The notes below the pieces were generated by a model, which had not been told where the DNA came from, did no database searches, and worked only from the letters and a program-made list of their open reading frames with translations. The translations under genes were made by a program, and so were the position numbers. 64,000 bases of DNA, taken from Flavimobilis rhizosphaerae. Its GTDB lineage: Bacteria; Actinomycetota; Actinomycetes; Actinomycetales; Cellulomonadaceae. Positions 38,086 to 46,926 of the stretch are shown piece by piece; the first letter of the stretch is position 1, and every line of letters begins with the position of its first letter. The stretch lies in the NCBI RefSeq assembly GCF_014852685.1, contig NZ_JACZDF010000004.1, forward strand, positions 62,001 through 126,000, written 5' to 3'.

Positions 38086-39257
38086 CGGCCGCGCCGCGGT
38101 CGCTCGCGCTGCTCGGGTCGACGGGTTCGATCGGCACGCAGGCGCTCGACGTCGTCGCGCGCAACCCTGAGCTCTTCCGGGTCCGTGGGCTCGCGGCCGG
38201 GGGCGGTGACGTCGTCGCGCTCGCGCAGCAGGTTCGGGCGACGGGCGCCGAGGTCGTCGCGGTCGCCGACGCGTCACGGCGCGACGCGCTCGTCGCTGAG
38301 CTCGGCGCCGACGCCCGTCGCATCGAGGTGCTGGGTGGGCCGGGGGCGGCCGCGCAGGTCGCGGGTCTTGGCGTCGACGTCGTCCTCAACGGGATCACCG
38401 GGTCTGTCGGGCTCGCTCCGACCCTGGCTGCGCTCCACGCGGGCTCGACGCTCGCGCTCGCGAACAAGGAGTCGCTCGTCGTGGGCGGCTCGCTCGTCAA
38501 GGACGCGGTGACGCGCCCGGACCAACTCGTGCCGGTGGACTCGGAGCACTCGGCGATCGCCCAGTCGTTGCGCGGCGGACGCCGCGACGAGGTGCGCAGG
38601 CTCGTCCTCACTGCCTCGGGCGGCCCGTTCCGTGGCTGGACGCGCGCGCAGATGAGCTCGGTCACGGCCGAGCAGGCGCTCAACCACCCGACGTGGTCGA
38701 TGGGCCCTGTCGTCACCGTGAACTCGGCGTCGATGATGAACAAGGGCCTCGAGCTCATCGAGGCGCACCTGCTCTTCGACGTGCCGGTCGACGACATCAC
38801 GGTCGTCGTGCACCCGCAGTCGGTCGTCCACTCGATGGTCGAGTTCCACGACGGTTCGACGATCGCGCAGGCGTCGCCCCCGGACATGCGCCTGCCGATC
38901 GCGCTCGGCCTCTCGTGGCCCGAGCGGGTCACGGACGTCGCGCCGGCGTGCGACTGGACGCAGGCGCAGCAGTGGACGTTCGAGCCTCTCGACGAGTCGA
39001 CATTCCGGGCGGTGCGTCTCGCACGCGAGGCCGTCGCGGCGTCGGCGACCCACCCCGCGGTGCTCAACGCGGTCAATGAGGAGTGCGTCGACGCGTTCCT
39101 CGCTGGCCGCATCGGCTTCCTCGACATCGTCGCGACCGTCGAGCAGGTCCTCGGCGAGCACGACGGTCCCGGAACCTCCCATCTCGTTCCCAGCCTCGTG
39201 CTCGACACTGAGGCGTGGGCCCGCGCACGCGCCCACGAGCTTCTCGCCCGCGCCTGA
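38082..39257 (+). CDS. dxr: 1-deoxy-D-xylulose-5-phosphate reductoisomerase
   Basis: Dxr makes 2-C-methyl-D-erythritol 4-phosphate in the non-mevalonate isoprenoid route, with NADPH and a divalent metal. The nucleotide loop GSTGSIG is at residues 12-18. The metal/substrate region has ALANKESLVVGG and PVDSEHSA, then ASGGPFRGW and NHPTWSMG. The length of 391 residues is normal. GTG 38082 overlaps the previous stop. ispG of the same pathway lies 1.5 kb downstream. Confidence 0.97.
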   Translation: MTAAPRSLALLGSTGSIGTQALDVVARNPELFRVRGLAAGGGDVVALAQQVRATGAEVVAVADASRRDALVAELGADARRIEVLGGPGAAAQVAGLGVDVVLNGITGSVGLAPTLAALHAGSTLALANKESLVVGGSLVKDAVTRPDQLVPVDSEHSAIAQSLRGGRRDEVRRLVLTASGGPFRGWTRAQMSSVTAEQALNHPTWSMGPVVTVNSASMMNKGLELIEAHLLFDVPVDDITVVVHPQSVVHSMVEFHDGSTIAQASPPDMRLPIALGLSWPERVTDVAPACDWTQAQQWTFEPLDESTFRAVRLAREAVAASATHPAVLNAVNEECVDAFLAGRIGFLDIVATVEQVLGEHDGPGTSHLVPSLVLDTEAWARARAHELLARA

Positions 39258-39302
39258 CCCGTTCGCACACGGCCGTGAGGCCCTCGGAAGGAAGTGACCC
39301 GG

Positions 39303-40622
39303 ATGGGCTACGTCATCGGCGTCGTCGTCTTCGTCGTCGGCATGCTCGCGTCGATCGCGCTCCACGAGGTCGGGCACATGGTGCCTGCCAAGAAGTTCGG
39401 CGTGCGCGTGAGCCAGTTCATGGTGGGTTTCGGCCCGACGATCCGCTCGTGGACGCGAGGCGAGACGGAGTACGGCTTCAAGTGGATCCCGCTCGGCGGT
39501 TTCGTGAGGCTCGTCGGCATGTATGCGCCGGCACGACCTGTGCCGGTGGGTGCGGAACCGCGGAGCGGTCGCTGGGAGGAGATGGCCGAGGACGCGCGCG
39601 CGGTGTCGGCCGAGGAGATCCGTCCGGGCGAGGAGCCGCGGGCGTTCTACAACCTCTCCGCGCCGAAGAAGCTCGTCGTCATGCTCGGCGGGCCCTTCAT
39701 GAACCTCGTCATCGCTGCAGTCCTCCTCGGTATCGTGACGCTCGGCTGGGGCGTCGCGACCGCGACGTCGACGCTCGCAGCCGTCGTGCCGTGCGCGCCG
39801 ACGACGACGGCGGTGTCGGACACGTGCGCGAGCGGAGCCCCAGCCTCGCCCGCGGCCGCCGCGGGCCTCGTCCCAGGCGACCGCGTCGTCGAGTACGGCG
39901 GGGAGCGGGTCGACGGCTGGGCCGAGCTCACCGAACGGATCGCTGCCGTCGGCCCGCACCCGACGTCGGTCGTCGTCGAGCGGGCCGGCGAGCGCCTCAC
40001 GCTCGAGCTCGTGCCCGCTGAGCTCACACGCACTGTCGTCGACGCTGAGGGCCAGCCCGTCCTCGCGGAGGACGGCACGCCACGCACCGTGACGTCGACG
40101 TACGTCGGTGTCCAGCCGACGGTCGAGGCCGACAGGTCGCTCGCGGCCGTGCCGCAGCAGCTGTGGGCACAGGTCTCGGGCACCGCCGGGATCGTCGTCA
40201 CCCTGCCCGGGCAGGTGTGGGACGTGGCCCGCACGCTCGTCACCGGCGAGGACCGTTCGGCATCGTCCGTCATGAGCATCGTCGGCGTCGGCCGCGTCGC
40301 AGGTGAGGTCGGCACGATCGGCGGCGACGAGGTCTCCGTCGGCGACCGCGTCGCGGTGTGGCTCTCGCTCCTCGCGAGCCTCAACGTCGCGCTCTTCGTC
40401 TTCAACCTCATCCCGCTCCTGCCGCTCGACGGCGGGCACGTCGCGGGGGCCCTCTACGAGGGCGCGAAGCGGCAGATCGCGCGGCGGGGCGGACGCCCCG
40501 ACCCAGGCCCCGCGGACACGGCGCGCATGATGCCGGTCGCGTACGGCGTGTTCGTGCTGCTCGTCGGGATGAGCGTCCTTCTCGTCGTCGCGGACATCGT
40601 GCGTCCGGTGACGCTCGGCTGA
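39303..40622 (+). CDS. Site-2 intramembrane metalloprotease (RseP/Rip1-type)
   Basis: A zinc protease that cuts proteins inside the membrane, such as anti-sigma factors. HEVGH is at residues 21-25 in the first membrane helix. A PDZ domain covers about residues 180-260 (AAAAGLVPGDRVVEYGGERV). The second active-site motif NLIPLLPLDGGH is in the third helix, and a last helix closes the protein. The length of 439 residues is normal. ATG 39303 is chosen because GGAAGGAAG ends about 9 nt upstream, although GTG 39294 is in frame. It stands between dxr and ispG as in mycobacteria. Confidence 0.94.
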   Translation: MGYVIGVVVFVVGMLASIALHEVGHMVPAKKFGVRVSQFMVGFGPTIRSWTRGETEYGFKWIPLGGFVRLVGMYAPARPVPVGAEPRSGRWEEMAEDARAVSAEEIRPGEEPRAFYNLSAPKKLVVMLGGPFMNLVIAAVLLGIVTLGWGVATATSTLAAVVPCAPTTTAVSDTCASGAPASPAAAAGLVPGDRVVEYGGERVDGWAELTERIAAVGPHPTSVVVERAGERLTLELVPAELTRTVVDAEGQPVLAEDGTPRTVTSTYVGVQPTVEADRSLAAVPQQLWAQVSGTAGIVVTLPGQVWDVARTLVTGEDRSASSVMSIVGVGRVAGEVGTIGGDEVSVGDRVAVWLSLLASLNVALFVFNLIPLLPLDGGHVAGALYEGAKRQIARRGGRPDPGPADTARMMPVAYGVFVLLVGMSVLLVVADIVRPVTLG

Positions 40623-40714
40623 CGGCGACGTGCCGGAGGTGACGCGGACCACTGCTGCTGGGTGGGATTCGTGCACGTGAGCGGTGTCATGCGCGAGCCG
40701 GCGGCGCGACGGGG

Positions 40715-40720
40715 GATACT
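40715..40720 (+). promoter_or_regulatory. -10 element 6 nt before ispG
   Basis: GATACT at 40715-40720, 6 bases (GGCGGG), then GTG 40727. The spacing suggests a leaderless transcript, though the spacer could also act as a weak ribosome site. Confidence 0.4.
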
Positions 40721-40726
40721 GGCGGG

Positions 40727-41890
40727 GTGAGCGTACCCATCAGTCTTGGCATGCCGGCGGTGAAGGAAGCACCTCCCGTCCTGGCTCCCCGTCGACCCAC
40801 CCGTCGCATCAACGTGGGTTCTGTCCCCGTCGGCGGAGGCGCACCGATCTCGGTGCAGTCGATGACGACGACCCCGACGACCGACATCAACGCGACCCTG
40901 CAGCAGATCGCCGAGCTCACGGCCGCGGGCTGTGACATCGTGCGCGTCGCGTGCCCGTCGCAGGACGACGCCGAGGCGCTGCCGATCATTGCGAAGAAGT
41001 CGCAGATCCCCGTCATCGCCGACATCCACTTCCAGCCGAAGTACGTCTTCGCGGCGATCGACGCGGGCTGCGCGGCCGTCCGCGTCAACCCGGGCAACAT
41101 CCGCAAGTTCGACGACCAGGTCAAGCAGATCGCGCAGGCGGCGAAGGACGCCGGCACGTCGATCCGCATCGGCGTCAACGCGGGATCCCTCGACCCGCGC
41201 CTGCTCCAGAAGTACGGCAAGGCGACGGCTGAGGCGCTCGTCGAGTCGGCGGTGTGGGAGGCGTCGCTCTTCGAGGAGCACGACTTCCACGACTTCAAGA
41301 TCTCGGTCAAGCACAACGACCCCGTCGTCATGGTGCGCGCCTACGAGCTCCTCGCCGAGCGCGGCGACTGGCCCCTCCACCTCGGCGTGACCGAGGCCGG
41401 CCCCGCGTTCCAGGGCACGATCAAGTCCGCGACCGCGTTCGGCGCGCTGCTCAGCCAGGGCATCGGCGACACGATCCGCGTCTCCCTCTCGGCCCCGCCG
41501 GTCGAGGAGGTCAAGGTCGGCATCCAGATCCTCCAGTCGCTCAACCTCAAGGAGCGCAAGCTCGAGATCGTCTCGTGCCCGTCGTGCGGGCGCGCGCAGG
41601 TCGACGTCTACACGCTTGCCGAGCAGGTGACCGCGGGCCTCGAGGGACTCGAGGTGCCGCTGCGCGTCGCCGTCATGGGCTGTGTCGTCAACGGTCCGGG
41701 CGAGGCCCGCGAGGCCGACCTCGGTGTCGCGTCCGGCAACGGCAAGGGGCAGATCTTCGTCAAGGGCGAAGTCATCAAGACCGTTCCCGAGCACGCGATC
41801 GTCGAGACCCTCATCGAGGAGGCCATGCGCATCGCCGCGACGATGGAGCCCGTCGAGGGCACGGCGCCGTCGGTGAACGTCGGCCGCTGA
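40727..41890 (+). CDS. ispG: 4-hydroxy-3-methylbut-2-en-1-yl diphosphate synthase (IspG)
   Basis: IspG reduces methylerythritol cyclodiphosphate to HMBPP with a 4Fe-4S cluster. Cluster ligands are Cys284 and Cys287 in CPSCGR and Cys319 in [11 protein letters not shown]. The TIM-barrel part shows [11 protein letters not shown] and NPGNIRKFD. The length of 387 residues is normal. A long hairpin follows. Confidence 0.97.
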   Translation: MSVPISLGMPAVKEAPPVLAPRRPTRRINVGSVPVGGGAPISVQSMTTTPTTDINATLQQIAELTAAGCDIVRVACPSQDDAEALPIIAKKSQIPVIADIHFQPKYVFAAIDAGCAAVRVNPGNIRKFDDQVKQIAQAAKDAGTSIRIGVNAGSLDPRLLQKYGKATAEALVESAVWEASLFEEHDFHDFKISVKHNDPVVMVRAYELLAERGDWPLHLGVTEAGPAFQGTIKSATAFGALLSQGIGDTIRVSLSAPPVEEVKVGIQILQSLNLKERKLEIVSCPSCGRAQVDVYTLAEQVTAGLEGLEVPLRVAVMGCVVNGPGEAREADLGVASGNGKGQIFVKGEVIKTVPEHAIVETLIEEAMRIAATMEPVEGTAPSVNVGR

Positions 41891-41904
41891 CTCCCGAGGC
41901 CCCA

Positions 41905-41944
41905 CGCGTGGGCCCCGGCGGGTCCTCCCGCCGGGGCTCACACG
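41905..41944 (+). terminator. Hairpin terminator after ispG
   Basis: An 18-bp stem with two mismatches (41905-41922 with 41927-41944), perfect in its inner 11 bp (GCCCCGGCGGG), with the loop TCCT. Confidence 0.7.
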
Positions 41945-41986
41945 TCCTCAGGCGAACGTCACGTCGAGCCGGGAGGGCGCGTGCGG

Positions 41987-41992
41987 CACAAT
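41987..41992 (+). promoter_or_regulatory. -10 element 6 nt before the GNAT gene
   Basis: CACAAT at 41987-41992, 6 bases, then ATG 41999. This supports ATG 41999 as a leaderless start over the upstream in-frame GTG 41981. Confidence 0.45.
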
Positions 41993-41998
41993 CGGCTC

Positions 41999-42955
41999 AT
42001 GGGACGGTGGTTCCGCGGCCAGGGTGCCGCGACGGGCTCGGCGGTCCGGGTCCTCACAGACACGGACGTCCCGGTCGCGCTCGCGCTGTGCGCGGCGAAC
42101 CCCGTCGCCTCCGTCCTCGCCGCGTCGAGGCTCCGGCCCGCGCTCCTGGGCGGGCTCGCCGTCGCCGGCGGCCGCGGCTGGCTCTACCCGTCGACGGGCA
42201 CGCCGCGCGCGCTGTGCTGGGTCGGCGCGAACGTCGTGCCCGTGCTCGGCGACCTCACGGGTGACGACGCCGAGGCGGCGCTCGACGCGTTTGGCGTCGA
42301 GCTGCGCCGCGGCGGACGCAAGGCGTCGTCAATCGTCGGGCCGGCGGCGCACGTGCTCGGCCTGTGGGAGCGGCTCGGGTCCTCGTGGGGGCCCGCGCGC
42401 GACGTGCGGCCCGAGCAGCCGTCGCTCGCGCTCGACCGTTCGGCGGACATCGACCCTGACCCGGCCGTGCGGCTCGCGTCGCCTGATGAGCTCGCGGCGC
42501 TGCTGCCCGCGAGCGTCGCGATGTTCCTTGAGGAGGTCGGCTACTCGCCGCTCGGCTCGGCACCGTCGTCGTACGTCGAACGCGTGCGGTCGCTCGCGGC
42601 GCAGGGACGCACGTTCGTCCGCACTGCGCCGGGCGCCCGCACGGACCTCGGTCCGGCGGGCACGGCCACGGAGCCCCTGCTGCGAGCCGTGCGGCCCCCG
42701 CACGAGCACGTCGTCTTCAAGGCGGAGCTCGGCGCGATCGCTGGAGACGTCGCACAGGTGCAGGGCGTCTGGGTCACGCCCTCGCGGCGCGGCGAGGGCA
42801 TCGCGGCCCCCGCGATGGCCGCGGTCGTCGCGGGAACGCTCGAACGGTTCGGCGTCGTGTCCCTCTACGTGAACTCCTACAACGAGCGTGCCCTTGCGAC
42901 CTACCGTCGGGTCGGCTTCGAGCAGGTCGGGACGTTCGCGACCGTCCTCTTCTGA
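41999..42955 (+). CDS. GNAT family acetyltransferase with an N-terminal DUF4081-like domain
   Basis: A 318-residue protein. The N-terminal half (about 1-150) resembles the DUF4081 domain found before GNAT domains in actinobacteria. The C-terminal half is a GNAT fold with the acetyl-CoA loop in [18 protein letters not shown] and ends with [23 protein letters not shown], the usual last strand and helix. Such a gene often stands between ispG and proS. The acceptor substrate is unknown. GTG 41981 (6 residues longer) has GGGAGGG upstream and remains possible. Confidence 0.86.
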   Translation: MGRWFRGQGAATGSAVRVLTDTDVPVALALCAANPVASVLAASRLRPALLGGLAVAGGRGWLYPSTGTPRALCWVGANVVPVLGDLTGDDAEAALDAFGVELRRGGRKASSIVGPAAHVLGLWERLGSSWGPARDVRPEQPSLALDRSADIDPDPAVRLASPDELAALLPASVAMFLEEVGYSPLGSAPSSYVERVRSLAAQGRTFVRTAPGARTDLGPAGTATEPLLRAVRPPHEHVVFKAELGAIAGDVAQVQGVWVTPSRRGEGIAAPAMAAVVAGTLERFGVVSLYVNSYNERALATYRRVGFEQVGTFATVLF

Positions 42956-42992
42956 GCGGGGTCGGCCGCACCGGGGGGACATCGTGCGGCGG

Positions 42993-42998
42993 TAGGAT
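42993..42998 (+). promoter_or_regulatory. -10 element 7 nt before proS
   Basis: TAGGAT at 42993-42998, 7 bases, then ATG 43006. No ribosome site is visible, which suggests leaderless translation. Confidence 0.45.
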
Positions 42999-43005
42999 CG
43001 ACCCC

Positions 43006-44787
43006 ATGCTCCTGCGGATGTCCACGCTGTTCCTGCGCACGCTGCGCGAAGACCCTGCCGACGCGGAGGTGGCGAGCCACAGGCTCCTCGTCCGTGCGGG
43101 CTACATCCGCCGGGCGGCGCCCGGCATCTACTCGTGGCTCCCGCTCGGCCTGCGCGTCCTCGCGAAGGTCGAGGCCGTGGTGCGTGAGGAGATGGTCGCG
43201 TCCGGTGCGCAGGAGGTGCACTTCCCTGCGCTCCTGCCGCGCGAGCCGTACGAGGCGACGGGGCGCTGGGCCGAGTACGGTCCCAACCTCTTCCGCCTCC
43301 AGGACCGCAAGGAGGCCGACTACCTGCTCGCGCCGACGCACGAGGAGATGTTCACGCTCCTCGTCAAGGACCTGTACTCGTCGTACAAGGACCTGCCGCT
43401 CACGCTCTTCCAGGTGCAGACGAAGTACCGCGACGAGGCGCGCCCGCGCGCCGGACTCATCCGAGGGCGCGAGTTCATCATGAAGGACGCGTACTCGTTC
43501 GACATCGACGACGCGGGCCTCGACGCGTCCTACCAGGCGCAGCGTGATGCGTACGAGCGGATCTTCACGCGCCTCGGTCTCGACTACGTCATCGTCGCCG
43601 CGACGGCGGGCGCGATGGGCGGCTCCCGCTCGGAGGAGTTCCTCTCGCCGAGCCCCATCGGTGAGGACACGTTCGTGCGGACGGCCGGCGGGTATGCGGC
43701 GAACGTCGAGGCCGTCGTCACGCCGGTGCCCGACGCTCTCGACTTCGCCGACGTCCCGGCCGCCTCGGTCGTGCCGACGCCGGGCGCTGCGACGATCGAG
43801 TCCCTCGTCGCGCTCCTCGACGAGTCCCACCCGCGGACGGACGGTCGCGCGTGGTCGGCCGCGGACACGCTCAAGAACGTCGTCCTCGCCCTCACTCACC
43901 CGGGTGGCGAGCGCGAGATCGTCGTCGTCGGTGTTCCCGGCGACCGCGAGATCGACCTCAAGCGCGCCGAGGCGTCGTTCGCGCCGGCCGAGGTCGAGCC
44001 TGCGACGGACGCCGACTTCGCGAAGAACCCGACGCTCGTCAAGGGTTTCATCGGTCCGCAGGTCCTCGGTCGTGCCCACACGGGCGACGAGGACGCGATC
44101 CGCTACCTGCTCGACCCGCGCGTCGTCACCGGCACCCGCTGGGTGACGGGCGCGAACGCGGTCGACGCGCACGTCGTCGACCTCGTCGCGGGCCGCGACT
44201 TCGTCGGTGACGGCACGGTTGAGGCGGCCGAGGTCCGTCCGGGTGACGTCGCGCCCGACGGCTCCGGCGAGCTGGAGTTCGCGCGCGGTATCGAGATCGG
44301 CCACATCTTCCAGCTGGGGCGGAAGTACTCGGAGTCGCTCGGCCTCAAGGTGCTCGACGTCAACGGCAAGCAGGTCACCGTGACGATGGGCTCCTACGGC
44401 ATCGGTGTGACGCGCGTGCTCGCGGCGCTCGCCGAGGCGAACCACGACGACAAGGGCCTCGCATGGCCCGCGCATGTCGCGCCCGCGCACGTCCATGTCA
44501 TCGCGACCGGCAAGGACGCTGCAGTGTTCGCCGAGGCCGAGCGCCTCGCGACCGAGCTCTCGGCTCGTGGCGTCGAGGTGCTCTACGACGACCGTCCCAA
44601 GGTGTCGCCGGGTGTGAAGTTCGCGGACGCCGAGCTGCTCGGCGTGCCGTTGCTCGTCGTCGTGGGTCGTGGGCTCGCCGACGGCGTCGTCGAGGTCCGT
44701 CCGCGTGCGGGCGAGGCCGGGCAGGTCGCGGTCGCCGAGGCCGTCGAGAACGTCGCCACGCGCGTCGCTGAGCTGCTCGCCGACTGA
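43006..44787 (+). CDS. proS: Prolyl-tRNA synthetase (bacterial type)
   Basis: A class II synthetase that charges tRNA-Pro. Motif 1 lies in the [13 protein letters not shown] region, motif 2 in the [23 protein letters not shown] segment, and motif 3 near [13 protein letters not shown]. The insertion domain that edits Ala-tRNA-Pro (INS, about residues 225-400) is present, which defines the bacterial type. The C-terminal anticodon-binding domain follows. The length of 593 residues is normal. The gene ends in a strong hairpin. Confidence 0.97.
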   Translation: MLLRMSTLFLRTLREDPADAEVASHRLLVRAGYIRRAAPGIYSWLPLGLRVLAKVEAVVREEMVASGAQEVHFPALLPREPYEATGRWAEYGPNLFRLQDRKEADYLLAPTHEEMFTLLVKDLYSSYKDLPLTLFQVQTKYRDEARPRAGLIRGREFIMKDAYSFDIDDAGLDASYQAQRDAYERIFTRLGLDYVIVAATAGAMGGSRSEEFLSPSPIGEDTFVRTAGGYAANVEAVVTPVPDALDFADVPAASVVPTPGAATIESLVALLDESHPRTDGRAWSAADTLKNVVLALTHPGGEREIVVVGVPGDREIDLKRAEASFAPAEVEPATDADFAKNPTLVKGFIGPQVLGRAHTGDEDAIRYLLDPRVVTGTRWVTGANAVDAHVVDLVAGRDFVGDGTVEAAEVRPGDVAPDGSGELEFARGIEIGHIFQLGRKYSESLGLKVLDVNGKQVTVTMGSYGIGVTRVLAALAEANHDDKGLAWPAHVAPAHVHVIATGKDAAVFAEAERLATELSARGVEVLYDDRPKVSPGVKFADAELLGVPLLVVVGRGLADGVVEVRPRAGEAGQVAVAEAVENVATRVAELLAD

Positions 44788-44800
44788 GCCCTGGCCAGTA

Positions 44801-44837
44801 CGACGGCCCCCGCGCTCGAACTGCGCGGGGGCCGTCG
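44801..44837 (+). terminator. Hairpin terminator after proS
   Basis: CGACGGCCCCCGCGC (44801-44815) pairs perfectly with 44823-44837 around a 7-base loop, giving a 15-bp stem. Confidence 0.8.
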
Positions 44838-44859
44838 GCGTCCCCACCCCCCGGCGACC

Positions 44860-44966
44860 CGTAGGTCTGGAGCACCATCGAACGGTGCGACGGGCCTACG
44901 AGTCGAAGGAAGCGCGTGACTCGTAGCGACCCTGCACGCAGCGCGAGCGTGCAGGGGCGCTACGAG
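44860..44966. repeat. Overlapping inverted repeats between proS and the ABC permease gene
   Basis: Hairpin A: CGTAGGTC (44860-44867) with GGCCTACG (44893-44900), and an inner GCACC/GGTGC stem. Hairpin B: CTACGAGTC (44896-44904) with GACTCGTAG (44918-44926). Hairpin C: 44920-44939 with 44947-44966, 20 bp with one mismatch. A and B share bases, as do B and C, so they exclude one another. Hairpin C is probably the terminator of the minus-strand ABC operon, whose stop is at 44983. Confidence 0.6.
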
Positions 44967-44982
44967 CCGGCGGACGGCGCGC

Positions 44983-45819
44983 TCAGGCGCGTTCGCGGTC
45001 CAGGTCGCGGCGGTAGCCGAGCGCCGTGAGCACCGTGCACGCGACACCCCAGCCGACGATGACGACCACGTGCAGCCATGTCGACCCGCTCGTCGTGACG
45101 CCGAACAGCGAGATGTCGTCGGCCGGAGCCATCGCGCCCCACGCGAGCTGACCGAAGTGGTACGTCGGCAGCCACGGCGCGATGCCCTGGAGGACGTCGG
45201 GAAGCTGCGAGAGCGGGAAGAAGAAGCCCGAGAGGAACGACAGCGGCAGGAAGACGAGGTTGACGATCGTCGTCGCCGCCCGTGGCCGCGCCCAGTACGC
45301 GATCGCGGACCCCATCGGAGAGAAGCACACGGTGCCGAGCAGGAGCACGCCGACGGTCGTCGCGAGCCGTGCGGGCGAGAACCCTGCGTTCCCCGCGAGC
45401 TGCGCGAGGAGAGCGATACCGGTGATCGTCACGAGCGACCAGACGAGCGACAGGGCGAGCTTGCCGCCGAAGTACACGCTCATCGGCATGGGCGTCGCGC
45501 GCAGGCGACGCAACCAGCCCTGCTGGCGCTCCTCGGCGAGGTCGGCGCCGAACGTGAAGAGCGCCTGCGAGACGATGCCGTAGCACGCGAAGGACACGAA
45601 AAGCAGGGCGACGACGCTCGTGCCGCCCGGGAGCGTCTGCTCTGCGTTGGGCAGGCCGAACATCGCGAAGAGGATGACGGGCAGGACCACGACCCCGACG
45701 ACGTACTCGGGCAGACGCCGGTAGCGGAGCACCTCGGCGCGCACCTGGGCAGCGAGGACGCCGAGGGGGCGGGGGCCCGCGTAGGCCTCGGGGGACCGGA
45801 CGTGCTCGAGCGTGGTCAT
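44983..45819 (-). CDS. ABC-2 type transporter permease
   Basis: A 278-residue membrane protein with six hydrophobic segments of the ABC-2 exporter fold. The cytoplasmic loop EERQQGWLRRLRATPM after the second segment is typical. It works with the ATPase encoded just upstream, whose stop overlaps its ATG by 4 bases. Related pairs lie next to DesK/DesR-like two-component systems and export antimicrobial compounds or lipids. The substrate cannot be told from sequence. Confidence 0.9.
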   Translation of the reverse strand: MTTLEHVRSPEAYAGPRPLGVLAAQVRAEVLRYRRLPEYVVGVVVLPVILFAMFGLPNAEQTLPGGTSVVALLFVSFACYGIVSQALFTFGADLAEERQQGWLRRLRATPMPMSVYFGGKLALSLVWSLVTITGIALLAQLAGNAGFSPARLATTVGVLLLGTVCFSPMGSAIAYWARPRAATTIVNLVFLPLSFLSGFFFPLSQLPDVLQGIAPWLPTYHFGQLAWGAMAPADDISLFGVTTSGSTWLHVVVIVGWGVACTVLTALGYRRDLDRERA

Positions 45820-46748
45820 CGCAGGGCCTCCTCGGCCGTCTGGGTGGTGCGAGCGTCGGCGTGCGCGGACCCGGTGAGGGCGAAGAACGCGTCCTCGAGG
45901 CTCGCCTCGGTGACCTCGAGCGCGCTCACGTGCGCGTCCGAGGCGAGCAGTGTGCGCAGCGCGGGGACGGGGTCGGTGACGTGAAGGACGACGGCACGGA
46001 CGGCGCCGCCCGGGTCCTCGACGCTGCGCAGGCCCGGCAGCGCCCCGAGCGCGGTGGCGGAGGCATCGGTGGTCAGGGCGATCGTCGCGCCCTCGACGAG
46101 CCGCCGGACGTCCTCGGGCGCGCCGTCTGCGAGGATCCGGCCGCGGTCGATGACGACGACGCGGCTCGCGGTTCCCTTGACCTCAGCGAGGTTGTGCGTT
46201 GAGTAGACGACGGTCCGGCCGAGCGCCGCGAACGCCCGGACGTGCTCCCACAGCTCGACGCGCGCGGCGACGTCGAGCGCAGCAGTCGGCTCGTCGAGGT
46301 AGAGGACGTCGGGGTCGCCGACCATGGCGATCGCGAACGAGAGGCGCTGGCGCTGTCCGCCGGAGAGCTGGGAGACCCGTTTGTGCGCATGCTCGGTGAG
46401 GTCGGCGCGCTCGAGCGCGAGCGCGGTCGGGATGCGGACGGGGTGGTAGGCGCCGACGAGGTCGACGACCTCGGCCGCGGTGAGGGAACCGGGTGCGTCG
46501 GTGTCCTGGAGCATCGCACCGACACGCGCCCTGACGGCGCGGTCGGTCGGTTCCCCGCCGAGGACCGTGACGGTCCCCGCAGTGGGTGTGCGCATGCCGA
46601 GCAGCATCTCGATCGTCGTCGTCTTGCCGGCTCCGTTGGGGCCGAGCATGGCGACGACCTCGCCCGGCTCGACGACGAGGTCGATCCCGTCGACCGCGAC
46701 GACGTCGCCGAAGGTGCGTCGCAGGCCGTGCGCCTCGATCGCATGCAT
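45816..46748 (-). CDS. ABC transporter ATP-binding protein
   Basis: The ATPase partner of the ABC-2 permease. Walker A GPNGAGKT is at residues 36-43, with signature LSGGQRQRL, Walker B VLYLDEPTAALD and the switch His in YSTHNL. The C-terminal 85 residues form the extra domain common in exporter ATPases of this group. The length is 310 residues from the ATG at 46748-46746, which has AGGAGG 5 nt upstream on the minus strand. The frame is open further upstream but carries no conserved sequence. It is divergent from the histidine kinase gene. Confidence 0.94.
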   Translation of the reverse strand: MHAIEAHGLRRTFGDVVAVDGIDLVVEPGEVVAMLGPNGAGKTTTIEMLLGMRTPTAGTVTVLGGEPTDRAVRARVGAMLQDTDAPGSLTAAEVVDLVGAYHPVRIPTALALERADLTEHAHKRVSQLSGGQRQRLSFAIAMVGDPDVLYLDEPTAALDVAARVELWEHVRAFAALGRTVVYSTHNLAEVKGTASRVVVIDRGRILADGAPEDVRRLVEGATIALTTDASATALGALPGLRSVEDPGGAVRAVVLHVTDPVPALRTLLASDAHVSALEVTEASLEDAFFALTGSAHADARTTQTAEEALR

Positions 46749-46884
46749 GGTGCCTCCTGGGTCGGGCCGGGTGGTCCGGCGTCCGTCGACGGGGAGGGCC
46801 CCGTCGTCGTCGACGCTACGGACGCGACGGGGGTGCGCCACAGTGCCGCCGGTAACGTTCGATGGGGCCCCGACCCATGACTCC

Positions 46885-46905
46885 TGGCACGGGTCCCGCG
46901 TGCCA
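46885..46905. promoter_or_regulatory. Palindrome before the histidine kinase gene, possible operator
   Basis: TGGCACG (46885-46891), seven bases, CGTGCCA (46899-46905): a perfect 7-bp dyad ending 9 bases before the -10 hexamer of the kinase gene. Dyads of this kind are bound by NarL/LuxR-type regulators. Binding by the adjacent response regulator is inference. Confidence 0.45.
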
Positions 46906-46914
46906 CGGGGTCCG

Positions 46915-46920
46915 TAGGCT
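46915..46920 (+). promoter_or_regulatory. -10 element 6 nt before the histidine kinase gene
   Basis: TAGGCT at 46915-46920, 6 bases, then GTG 46927, with no ribosome site. Same arrangement as smc. Confidence 0.5.
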
Positions 46921-46926
46921 GGTGAC

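Noticed and set aside
44916-45030. Short plus-strand frame from GTG 44916 with a GAAGGA site
   Set aside because: It overlaps the 3' end of the minus-strand permease gene, encodes a low-complexity peptide and lies within hairpins.
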